Origin: Bacteroidota bacterium
GTDB lineage: Bacteria; Bacteroidota; Bacteroidia; Chitinophagales; Chitinophagaceae
Length of the DNA: 64,000 nucleotides
Direction of reading: 5' to 3'
Assembly: GCA_023423405.1 (NCBI GenBank)
Contig: JAFAFR010000032.1
Span: 124,001 to 188,000, forward strand
Position numbers and translations under genes: made by a program
The notes under the pieces: generated by a model
What the model was told of the DNA's origin: nothing
The model's input: only the letters and a program-made list of their open reading frames with translations
Database searches by the model: none
Part shown: positions 26,017 to 34,192 of the stretch, one piece after another
Layout of the letters: each line of letters starts with the position of its first letter
Position numbering within the stretch: the stretch's first letter is position 1

Positions 26017-27084
26017 ATGCGGAAGTTTGCTGCACTGCTGGTTTTAGTCCTTGCCGTTGCGTTTGCCCCGGCCCAGGAACCGCTGCGGGTGGGAATCGCC
26101 GGGCTCAGTCACGATCACGCCCACCAGGTAATGGGACAAATGAAAAGAGGGGAAGTGATCGTAGCGGGCATCGTTGAAAAAAATGCTGCCCTCGCAAAAC
26201 GGTACCAGCAGGCTTACCAGCTCCCCGACAGTCTTTTTTACCCCGACCTGGCGACCCTGATCGACCGGCAGCATCCCAGAGCCGTACTGGCTTACAATGC
26301 CATCAATGAGCATCTTGCAGTGGTGGAAGCCTGTGCGCCGCGCGGTGTTGCGGTGATGGTGGAAAAGCCGCTGGCCACCACGGTGAAGGATGCCGAAAAG
26401 ATTGCTGCCCTCTCGCGCCGGTACAAGGTTCCGGTGCTTACCAATTACGAAACCACCTGGTATCCTTCTAACCAGAACCTGTATACGAAGGTGCAGGCCG
26501 GCGAGCTTGGTCCCATCCGCAAAATGGTGGTGCACGATGGCCATGAGGGCCCCAAAGAGATCGGGTGCAGCACCGAATTTTTGTCGTGGCTCACCGATCC
26601 CGTGGGCAATGGCGGCGGCGCTTCGCGCGATTTCGGCTGTTACGGCGCCAATCTTATGACCTGGCTGATGAACGGAGCAACGCCCCTGTCTGTAACGGCC
26701 ACCTACAAACGCATTAAGCCGTCGGTATACCCCAACGTGGACGACGACGCCACCATTGTGCTGGAATATCCCGAAGCAACCGGCATCATTGAAGCAAGCT
26801 GGAACTGGCCCTTTTCCATCAAGGACCTGGAAGTGTTTGGCGTTACGGGTTACCTGCAGGCGCAGGATGCGAATCACCTGCGGCGGCGGGCCAAAGGCGG
26901 ATACGAGCAGGTGACTCCTGCAGCACCGGCCTATGGCGATAACATCCGGTACCTGCAGGCCTGGCTCGATGGCGCCATCGCGTCGGACAGGGATCTTTCT
27001 TCGCTGGAAAACAACCTGGTGGTGGTGCGGATCCTGGAGGCAGCCGGCGAATCGGCGCGCTGCGGGTGTAGGGTGAAACTCTGA
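26017..27084 (+). CDS. Exported Gfo/Idh/MocA-family oxidoreductase
   Basis: 355 aa. A Sec signal (MRKFAALLVLVLAVAFAPAQ) precedes the Rossmann motif VGIAGLSHDHAHQ, so the enzyme is predicted to be exported. MVEKPLATT carries the EKP motif with the catalytic lysine. The C-terminal alpha/beta substrate domain contains GGGASRDFGCYGANLMTWL. Exported members in Bacteroidota act on glycosides or sugar acids with tightly bound NAD(P); the substrate here is unknown. It lies just outside the mannan locus and may or may not belong to it. Confidence 0.85.
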   Translation: MRKFAALLVLVLAVAFAPAQEPLRVGIAGLSHDHAHQVMGQMKRGEVIVAGIVEKNAALAKRYQQAYQLPDSLFYPDLATLIDRQHPRAVLAYNAINEHLAVVEACAPRGVAVMVEKPLATTVKDAEKIAALSRRYKVPVLTNYETTWYPSNQNLYTKVQAGELGPIRKMVVHDGHEGPKEIGCSTEFLSWLTDPVGNGGGASRDFGCYGANLMTWLMNGATPLSVTATYKRIKPSVYPNVDDDATIVLEYPEATGIIEASWNWPFSIKDLEVFGVTGYLQAQDANHLRRRAKGGYEQVTPAAPAYGDNIRYLQAWLDGAIASDRDLSSLENNLVVVRILEAAGESARCGCRVKL

Positions 27085-27405
27085 CCGGCTGCGGGGAGTG
27101 GTTTTTGGCATGGACTGGATTTTTAGTGGCTAAAATGATTGATATAAGGGCATCAAAACTAGCGCCAGCTTTGCCACAATTTTGCCTTTTGGGACGTTTG
27201 TTACTAAACCCTGGGACGTTTGCTTACTAATTGTGGGGTGGATTCGGCATTTGTTGCTTCACCCTTGCTTTAACCCTGTATCAAATTCGCTGAAACCCCT
27301 GATTTTACTGGATTTCCTACAACCCTGAAGCAAGGATAAAGCAAGGTTAAAGCAACCTTTAGGCTATGTTGGGTTTGGGGTCTGTGGTTTGGGGTTGGGG
27401 GTCCA
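27085..27405. repeat. 321-bp convergent intergenic region rich in short repeats
   Basis: No gene is seen. Contents: inverted repeat CCACAATT (27174-27181)/AATTGTGG (27229-27236) enclosing a direct repeat GGGACGTTTG(C)TTACTAA at 27191-27207 and 27213-27230; then CCTTGCTTTA (27263-27272) inverted against TAAAGCAAGG (27337-27346), the latter inside three 10-11 bp units of the type AAAGCAAGGTT at about 27329-27358. Both flanking genes end here, so terminators or a small intergenic repeat element are more likely than promoters. Confidence 0.5.
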
Positions 27406-28194
27406 TCATTCACCTGGATCCGATTTGCGCACCATGCCGTAGACCGGCTGGAAACCGAAGGACTGGTAAAAGGGCGCGAGGTTCTGCCCGGTATAAAGAA
27501 ATACAGGCGCACCTTTCACTGCATGCCGGTCGAGCCACTGCGTCAACTGCTGCATCAGGGCTTCGCCAATGCGCCGGCCCTGCCAGGCCGGGAGCACCAG
27601 TACATTTTTCACGTAATAGAAGTTGGCTCCGTCGGTTGCCACCTGCGCGCAGCCGATGATTTCGCCGGTAAGCATATCTTCTGCTACCACGGTATAGCTG
27701 GTACGATCGAGCCGCCACTGCGCGGTAGCGGGGTCGTCGGTATTCCATCCGACCGCCCGGATCAGGGACTGGAAAACTTCCAGTTCCGGTTGCTTTTCGA
27801 CGAGTTGGATATGAGCGGGCGGGGTGTCGAGGCTTTTGTTCCTGTGCGAAACGCCCATGCCAAAACGGATCATGTGCGCATCGGGATCCTGCACCAGCAT
27901 TTCGCGCATGCCCCATTCGCGGTTCACGGGTGGCACCAGCACGTTGGCACCCCTGCTTTTGATCGCGTCGTGATAAGCGTCCACCTCTTCTACCTGGATC
28001 GTAAGCCAGGTACCGGGACTGCCCTGCCCTCTTTCACAGAAATACACTTCCACGGTATCCTTCCATACACCGCCAAAACCGGGTGGTTCGCCCCAGTCCC
28101 AGCGGTGTTCAAAACCCAGCACCTGCGTGTAATAATCGAGGCTGCGCAATACGTTGGAAGCATACAATATGGGAACAACTTTGCGGAACTGCAT
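27406..28194 (-). CDS. Fused VOC (glyoxalase-like) and GNAT acetyltransferase
   Basis: 262 aa from the ATG at 28194 (MQFRKVVPILY). Residues about 1-115 form a vicinal-oxygen-chelate domain (YYTQVLGFEHRWDWGEPPGFGGVWKD ... VQDPDAHMIRFG) of the bleomycin-resistance type. Residues about 128-262 are a GNAT acetyltransferase with acyl-CoA loop LPAWQGRRIGEALM and the C-terminal FYQSFGFQPV. Such fusions may inactivate a toxic small molecule; the substrate is unknown. It starts 7 bp past the end of the first GH76 gene and may be the last gene of the mannan transcript. Confidence 0.85.
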   Translation of the reverse strand: MQFRKVVPILYASNVLRSLDYYTQVLGFEHRWDWGEPPGFGGVWKDTVEVYFCERGQGSPGTWLTIQVEEVDAYHDAIKSRGANVLVPPVNREWGMREMLVQDPDAHMIRFGMGVSHRNKSLDTPPAHIQLVEKQPELEVFQSLIRAVGWNTDDPATAQWRLDRTSYTVVAEDMLTGEIIGCAQVATDGANFYYVKNVLVLPAWQGRRIGEALMQQLTQWLDRHAVKGAPVFLYTGQNLAPFYQSFGFQPVYGMVRKSDPGE

Positions 28195-28216
28195 AAGAGG
28201 AAGGTACAAAACCCGC

Positions 28217-29416
28217 TCATTTTATACCGAGCATACTGATCCGTCCATATAATTCGGCTATGCAAGCCTGGTCCAGCAGCCATTTTGGCTTCGCCATTTC
28301 CTGCGGATTGGAGGTCCATGACCGCGTGATAAAACCATATTGATCTCTTGCATGACTCCATGCATAATCCAGGCTATAAATGATCGGCAGCAAATACTCC
28401 GGGTTATGATCCGTCTGGTATAAACTTTCATATCCCCTGAACAAGACGGTAACAAACCAGGGCAGATCAATATAAAATGCCAGCACCTGCGGCCGGTCCA
28501 TTTTTGAAAAGCGCGCAAATGTTGCCCGGGCGATTTGCCTGGCTTCTGATAAATACCAGTTGTCGCTGGTGAACCGGTACAACAGCACAGAAGCCTCCAG
28601 CATTGATCCGGAATTATAGGTCCATTGAATATTATTGACTTTGCCCCCTGGTTTGATATCGTTCCAGAAGACGCCCGAAGAATCCCTGAGATGATCGTGC
28701 ATCCACCGGTAAAATTTTATTCCCCATTCGAGGTAATAAGGATCTTTTGTGGCCTCAAACAATTTCAAAGCGGTAAGCGTGGCCATGCCATTGCTGCATG
28801 CAGGCTTCTGATCGTGATGTCCCTCCAGCCAGGGAACGCCGCCACCCAGCGTAGTATCCCATCCGCTAAGAATAAACCGGAACGCTTCTTTGGATCGGTC
28901 CAGGTATTGGTCGCGCCTGGTCACCAGGTAAGCTTCCGCATAGTCGATTCCTACCAGGCCATTGTCGTCGTAGTACCTGTCCGATTTCTCTAACTTAACA
29001 GGATAAGCCTGGTAGCCGGTTGGTTTTCGAACAGTATCGCGGTACTTATCGTAGGCGGCATGTAACCGTTCCAGGTAAGGCAAATACCTGGCGTGAAGAT
29101 CCTTATTAGCCAGGAAAACATTGGTGGCTGAAACCATGCCCGACAATGGCCAGAGATAACTCACTTCATTTTCCCTGACAGCACCTCCCTGCATGTAGGT
29201 GAGCGAATCGCGACTGCCGGCGGGGTAATTCTCGAGTAAAAGCTGGTGGCGGTCATTGTGATAATACTGCCATATAGCCTTATACATGGTTTCGGCCCGG
29301 TTTAAATACTCCTGCGCAGACTTGATATCCTGTCCGGTTGCAGCGGTTCCCGGCAACGCTATGCTGGGCAGGAGCATTGCGACCCGTAACATGCAGAAAA
29401 AAAATACTGGCTTCAT
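28217..29416 (-). CDS. GH76 family endo-alpha-1,6-mannanase-like protein
   Basis: 399 aa with a cleavable signal peptide (about 1-28). (alpha/alpha)6-barrel GH76 features: the catalytic Asp pair in DRYYDDNGLVGIDYA (D150, D151), YLWPLSGMVSA and the aromatic-rich QWTYNSGSMLEA. GH76 enzymes cut the alpha-1,6-mannan backbone of fungal cell-wall mannan. It lies 7 bp downstream of the GH92 gene. Its divergence from the second GH76 (31785-33008) suggests different cleavage sites or locations, periplasmic here and surface lipoprotein there (inference). Confidence 0.85.
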   Translation of the reverse strand: MKPVFFFCMLRVAMLLPSIALPGTAATGQDIKSAQEYLNRAETMYKAIWQYYHNDRHQLLLENYPAGSRDSLTYMQGGAVRENEVSYLWPLSGMVSATNVFLANKDLHARYLPYLERLHAAYDKYRDTVRKPTGYQAYPVKLEKSDRYYDDNGLVGIDYAEAYLVTRRDQYLDRSKEAFRFILSGWDTTLGGGVPWLEGHHDQKPACSNGMATLTALKLFEATKDPYYLEWGIKFYRWMHDHLRDSSGVFWNDIKPGGKVNNIQWTYNSGSMLEASVLLYRFTSDNWYLSEARQIARATFARFSKMDRPQVLAFYIDLPWFVTVLFRGYESLYQTDHNPEYLLPIIYSLDYAWSHARDQYGFITRSWTSNPQEMAKPKWLLDQACIAELYGRISMLGIK

Positions 29417-29423
29417 ACTGCTG

Positions 29424-31778
29424 TCATTGGTTAGAAGGTGGTACCTGTTTCGCGCCCCAGTTGCTGTTGGGTTGATCGCCCATGGTAAAGATCAATTTCC
29501 CGCCTTTCATTAATTCATCCCTGTACATCCAGCAATCCGGGAGTGGCCTTTTGTTAAAAAGGACAGATTGGACAAACACATTCCTGTTGGAATTATTCCG
29601 GGTTTCGATGATCAATTGCTTTCCATTTCCCAGCGATATCGTAGCTTTCTTAAAGAGCGGGCTGCCGAATTGGACAATGGGCTGCAGATCCGTAAAGCCT
29701 TTGACATCAAATAGCCCTAACGCAGCCATCACATACCAGGCGCCCAGTTGGCCCTGGTCCTCATCCTGCCCATAGCCGTAGCCATGGATGCTATCCGACC
29801 CATAAAACCCATCACAGATTGCCCGTGTCCATTTTTGTGTCAGCCATGGTTTTCCGGAAAAATTGAATAGCCAGCTAATGTGAAGGTTTGGCTGATTTCC
29901 GTGATTGTACAGCGACTTAATTCCGGCGAACGCATCGATCTCTTTTCCTCCACCAAAGTCCAGCTTCTGTGCCGTGTCGAAGATATTTTCCAGCCGCCGG
30001 TTAAATTCGTCTTTGCCGATAGCGTGAATCAGTGCTGCCGGGTTCTGTGGCACAAAAAAACTGTACTGAACTGCGTTCCCTTCCTGGAATCCCCGCCAGG
30101 CCTGCAAAGAATCAAAATGATCGATAAACTTCCCGTTGACCATTTTGGGGCGCATCAGCCGCAGTGTGCTGTCATAGAGTTGTTTCCATCCATTGGAATA
30201 GCCAATGAATAATTTATAATCTTCGTGCCTGCCCATTGCCTCTGCCATTTGAGCGGCTGCAAAGGTACTAAAGGCATATTCCAGCGTATGGGAAGCAGCA
30301 TAGTGGGAGCCTGTTGAATCGGTCCTGTCTTCCTCCAGGTAAGGTGAATAACCTTTTTCTACAAAAGCTTTTACGTCCATCTTCCCCGCACCAACTTTCC
30401 TGTGGCGCCATTCGAGCTCATTTGCCCTGATGGCCTTGTAGGCAAGGTTTACATCATAATTGCGGATGCCCACCTGGTATGCCGCGGCGATGGCAAGTCC
30501 AACGAAATTGGTGCCTACGCCCGATACAAAATTACTGTTCGCGACACCATCTGCGAACCAGCCCCGTTCCTTGTAAATCTCCAGTTGCGTTTGTACATAA
30601 TCGTTGTATTTTTCCGGATAGCTCAAGGCCCAAAGCTGTGTAAGGTTCCAGTATGCTCCCCAGATAGCATCCGTGTTGTAAAAGCTATAGGTGAACCGGC
30701 CTTTACTGTCAACGGGAAGCTTGCCGATGGAGCCGTCGTGCCGCGGAAAATCTCCATTTACGTCGTTCGCAATTCCCCTGCCCAGTAAAGCATGATACAG
30801 GCCCGTATAAAACTTTACCTTATTCACCAAGCTTGTATCATCTATCCTGATCCGGCTCAATGCTGCGTTCCACTCCGATTGGGCTGCGGCCTTTGCCGAC
30901 CCGAAAGACAAACGATTGGCTTCAGCTACCAGGTTGGCCTTCGCATTTTTCGTACTGGTATAGGATAATCCTACTTTTATTTCGATGGCCTCTTCCTGTT
31001 TGGTACTGTATTCCAAAAACAAACCCGCACCCTTGCCTTTTGCCAAAGTGGAGACAGCAAATATGCTGTCCCTGCTAAATGCGCCGACTGCTTTGGGTTT
31101 TTTGCTAACCTCTCCCCAAAAATACATGGACACCGATCCATTCGGATCGTAGATCTCCACATACCGCGGGTAGGTGGTCACGAATCCTTCAAAATGTGTG
31201 TCATCGATCATCCGGATGGAAGCGTCTTTTACTTCGCCGCTCTCCCCCTGCCTGTTCCCAATGTCCAGGACGATCCGGGCAGCATTGCTGGATGGAAACG
31301 TATACCGGTGAAAACCTACATGCTTTGTGGCTGTTAGCTCGGCAGTGATGTTGTAGTCGTCCAGCAACACCTTGTAATAACCGGGCTGTGCTATTTCATT
31401 TTTGCGGTCGAATTGTGAACGGTATCCGCTGCCGGGCTTGTCCAGGTCGCCTGGCCTGACCTTTAACTCGCCTGTGGCAGGCATGAAACTGATGCCGCCA
31501 ACCTGCCATTCGTGAAAATGCACAAATCCTTCGATGGAGTGGTGGCGAACATCGTAGCCCACTGCTTCCCAGCCGGAGGGATTGCCATAATGCGCGTTGG
31601 TAGAGGGCGCCAGTTTGGCCATGCCATGCGGTACGGCGGCCGGCGTATAAAAAAACCACCTGCTGTGCGCCGTTCCTATATTGGGATCAACGTACGCTAT
31701 CGGCTGCTGTCCTGCTGCATCGCAGGAGACAGCGATGCATACGGCAATTACCAGGGATATTTTTGGTCCAGACATCAT
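29424..31778 (-). CDS. GH92 alpha-mannosidase
   Basis: 784 aa exo-acting, calcium-dependent alpha-mannosidase family. An N-terminal signal of about 23 residues (possibly a lipoprotein signal, VSC) precedes YVDPNIGTAHSRWFFY, the conserved GH92 start. Further family blocks are HFHEWQVGGISFMPATG, the catalytic-domain GNQPNLHISWLFNFSGKPW, and GYGYGQDEDQGQLGAWYVM near the C-terminus. The likely role is removal of alpha-1,2/1,3-mannose side chains so that GH76 enzymes can reach the backbone. It sits between the two GH76 genes with gaps of 6-7 bp. Confidence 0.93.
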   Translation of the reverse strand: MMSGPKISLVIAVCIAVSCDAAGQQPIAYVDPNIGTAHSRWFFYTPAAVPHGMAKLAPSTNAHYGNPSGWEAVGYDVRHHSIEGFVHFHEWQVGGISFMPATGELKVRPGDLDKPGSGYRSQFDRKNEIAQPGYYKVLLDDYNITAELTATKHVGFHRYTFPSSNAARIVLDIGNRQGESGEVKDASIRMIDDTHFEGFVTTYPRYVEIYDPNGSVSMYFWGEVSKKPKAVGAFSRDSIFAVSTLAKGKGAGLFLEYSTKQEEAIEIKVGLSYTSTKNAKANLVAEANRLSFGSAKAAAQSEWNAALSRIRIDDTSLVNKVKFYTGLYHALLGRGIANDVNGDFPRHDGSIGKLPVDSKGRFTYSFYNTDAIWGAYWNLTQLWALSYPEKYNDYVQTQLEIYKERGWFADGVANSNFVSGVGTNFVGLAIAAAYQVGIRNYDVNLAYKAIRANELEWRHRKVGAGKMDVKAFVEKGYSPYLEEDRTDSTGSHYAASHTLEYAFSTFAAAQMAEAMGRHEDYKLFIGYSNGWKQLYDSTLRLMRPKMVNGKFIDHFDSLQAWRGFQEGNAVQYSFFVPQNPAALIHAIGKDEFNRRLENIFDTAQKLDFGGGKEIDAFAGIKSLYNHGNQPNLHISWLFNFSGKPWLTQKWTRAICDGFYGSDSIHGYGYGQDEDQGQLGAWYVMAALGLFDVKGFTDLQPIVQFGSPLFKKATISLGNGKQLIIETRNNSNRNVFVQSVLFNKRPLPDCWMYRDELMKGGKLIFTMGDQPNSNWGAKQVPPSNQ

Positions 31779-31784
31779 TGTTTG

Positions 31785-33008
31785 TTATTGATATTTTGAT
31801 AGTAGTGCCTGTATTCTCTGCATCCATGCCTGATCAACACCCTCGAGCTCCGGCGACCGGTTTCCGCCATCCAGGCTGGCAAAGAAACAATAGGAATAAT
31901 CAGCGGGGTTCCTGCAGGCAATGTTTAAAGCATCGATATTCTGCCTGGCGTAGTTGAGCCAGGTTGGGTTGCGGTCGGCTTCGTACAATTTTATCATGCC
32001 CTGCGAACCCCAGCCGCACCAGGCTGGATTAACCCTGGTCTGCGTTGGATCTGTATTGAAGATATAAGCCTTTTTTGCCGGGTTCCACAGGGTTGTATTC
32101 ATTGCCTGCGCCAATGCCTGTGCCTTGCCGAGGTAAGCGCTGTTACCCATTATCCTGCTGTAAAGAAGATAGGCCTCCAGCACAATGGCATTATCGTAGG
32201 TGAATTTTTCGCTGTGCTTCACCGCAGCGTTGGGCCCATCGTATTTCCAGATAAACAGTCCGCTCGCATTGTCGAACATCTTTGAGGTTAGCCAGGCATC
32301 AACCTGGACTGCCCAGTTCTTATACGCGATATCTCCCGTCAATTCGTATAACCTGAGGAATAGTTGCATGGCCAAGCCGTTCGACTGGCTGGGCTTTTCC
32401 GTTTTTTGAGAGCTCCACCAGAAACCGCCGCCTGCCATATTATCCCAAAGCCCGCAGTTGATCAGCCAGTCACCACAGGCCTTCGCCTTGTCCAGGTAAG
32501 CCTGCCTTATGGAGCCTGCAGTAACATCGTATGCATCCAGGTAAACCATTCCTGTGAGCGAATTATCATCTACATACTTGTCGCCGCCGGCTCCTGTGCC
32601 ATCCAGGTTGCACGCGGCGAAATAGCCGCCGATAGCGCTGGAATGGTCCCACATGTTATCCATCCAGGCAAATGTGCGATTCATATAGGTATGATAAGTA
32701 GAATCGCCCGCAGCAATCATCGCTGCATCCGCATAGATCTGGCTGATCGTATACCATTCATAAGCTGTATTGGCACGGGTTGTAGTATTGGCCCTGTAGC
32801 TACCGTATTGCGTAAGCAGGTTGCCGGTAATAAAACCATGCGTTTCCCTGGCCAGTTGTAAATAGGAAATGGGCACAGGTGTGACCGTAGTATCGGGAGG
32901 TATTACCGGATCCGGGTCAGGTGCGGATGTTTTTTTGCAGGATACGCCCAGCAGCAGGCCGGAGGCAGCCAGGAACAGCCATCGCTTCATCATTACAGAA
33001 TTTTTCAT
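31785..33008 (-). CDS. GH76 family mannanase-like lipoprotein
   Basis: 407 aa. The lipoprotein signal ends at lipobox LGVSC (C24), followed by a Pro/Asp/Thr-rich linker (about 25-47), typical of surface-exposed Bacteroidota glycanases. The GH76 barrel has the catalytic Asp pair in DKYVDDNSL (D147, D148), AYEWYTISQIYADAA and AGGGFWWSSQ. This is probably the surface endo-alpha-1,6-mannanase that feeds SusC/D. It lies 27 bp after the SusE-like gene. Confidence 0.87.
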   Translation of the reverse strand: MKNSVMMKRWLFLAASGLLLGVSCKKTSAPDPDPVIPPDTTVTPVPISYLQLARETHGFITGNLLTQYGSYRANTTTRANTAYEWYTISQIYADAAMIAAGDSTYHTYMNRTFAWMDNMWDHSSAIGGYFAACNLDGTGAGGDKYVDDNSLTGMVYLDAYDVTAGSIRQAYLDKAKACGDWLINCGLWDNMAGGGFWWSSQKTEKPSQSNGLAMQLFLRLYELTGDIAYKNWAVQVDAWLTSKMFDNASGLFIWKYDGPNAAVKHSEKFTYDNAIVLEAYLLYSRIMGNSAYLGKAQALAQAMNTTLWNPAKKAYIFNTDPTQTRVNPAWCGWGSQGMIKLYEADRNPTWLNYARQNIDALNIACRNPADYSYCFFASLDGGNRSPELEGVDQAWMQRIQALLSKYQ

Positions 33009-33035
33009 TGTAAGCTCTTCGCTATATTGTTGGTG

Positions 33036-34163
33036 TTACAACGTAACTACTTCATGCGTATACGCGCTCGCCGCGCTGAAATCAATGGTAACTTTTACAT
33101 TCTTGTTGTCTGCGCTGGGATTGAATTTATAGGTATAATCCCATTGCGCGTTGTTGACCGGGTACAGGTAAAAATAGGAAGCGGGCTGTCCCACAGGGCT
33201 CACATTGTTGGCATTGAAACTTCCGATATACTCGTTGCCGGCAGAGGTATGCATGACAAACTTGTAGCGTTCATCCCGGCCCCAGGAGAACTCGTAAAAA
33301 ACAACCGGGATAGAGGCCGCCTGCCATTTACCACCGCCGATGTAAGACAACTGGCCGATCTCGGTATTGTAAGCAGACATATACAGCCCGATCTCCTGTA
33401 TCTCCGTGGCGTCCAGCACAGAAGCCACATTAAAATCATATTTCAACCGGTATGTTTTGGGACCGCCCGTTACGGGAGTACCTGATGTTCCTTCCCTGAT
33501 AACCGACCCTTCAACGTAGAAGGTCCGGCCATCAGCACCTGGTTTGTCGGTTAGCTGGTATTCACCAGGACCCAGTGCGGTATATATCTCAAAAACGCCG
33601 TCATCCAGTTTCTTCATGGGCAATGCCGCAGTAATATCCGTGCCACCCTCTGTGGCTGAGCCGGTGATATATAATTCCGTTGGGATTTCAGCGAACCCTG
33701 CAGGCCGCTGCAGGCTGATCGTGTTAACAGCGGTGCTTAGCTGCCTGTTCAAAGCCTTGGATGCCACAACTGCCCATTTCAGCTTTCCGGTGCTGGAGGC
33801 ATTGATACCACCGGCTGCAGCAATCTTCACCAGGGTCTTATGAGAGATGGTTGCCTGGTTTTGTGTACCGCCCCCGTCTGATAGCAGCTTAAATACCGGG
33901 TTGCTGAAATCTCCCGTTTCTTTGTCAAACACTACTTCGTACATAACCAGTCCACCGTCTTCAGGCGCCGCGCTATCCCACCGGAATATTTCCGTTGCTG
34001 CAGTCGTTGGGTCCAGGTCAAGGTCAGCCATATCGGCCGGCAGGTTCAACCTGGACACGCCGGTGATTTGTACGTTCAATTCCCTTTCATCTTTTTTGCA
34101 CGAGAACAACAAAGAGGTGAGCGCTAACAGCAGCGCCATATGTGCTTTGATTGTCTTTTTCAT
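33036..34163 (-). CDS. SusE-like outer-membrane starch/mannan-binding lipoprotein
   Basis: 375 aa. Lipoprotein signal with lipobox LLFSC (about C22). The N-terminal SusE-type Ig-like domain (about 35-150, FRWDSAAPEDGGLVMYEVVFD) is followed by two beta-sandwich regions (GPGEYQLTDKPGADGRTFYVEG and GGGKWQAASIPVVFYEFSWGRDERYKF) resembling surface glycan-binding modules. Being immediately downstream of SusD, it most likely is the surface glycan-binding protein of the locus. Binding specificity for mannan is inferred from context only. Confidence 0.8.
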   Translation of the reverse strand: MKKTIKAHMALLLALTSLLFSCKKDERELNVQITGVSRLNLPADMADLDLDPTTAATEIFRWDSAAPEDGGLVMYEVVFDKETGDFSNPVFKLLSDGGGTQNQATISHKTLVKIAAAGGINASSTGKLKWAVVASKALNRQLSTAVNTISLQRPAGFAEIPTELYITGSATEGGTDITAALPMKKLDDGVFEIYTALGPGEYQLTDKPGADGRTFYVEGSVIREGTSGTPVTGGPKTYRLKYDFNVASVLDATEIQEIGLYMSAYNTEIGQLSYIGGGKWQAASIPVVFYEFSWGRDERYKFVMHTSAGNEYIGSFNANNVSPVGQPASYFYLYPVNNAQWDYTYKFNPSADNKNVKVTIDFSAASAYTHEVVTL

Positions 34164-34192
34164 ATTACTATGCGTTGATGTGTTAATTAATT

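Noticed and set aside
27085..27405. Insertion-sequence remnant
   Set aside because: Repeats are short and no transposase fragment is seen in any frame.
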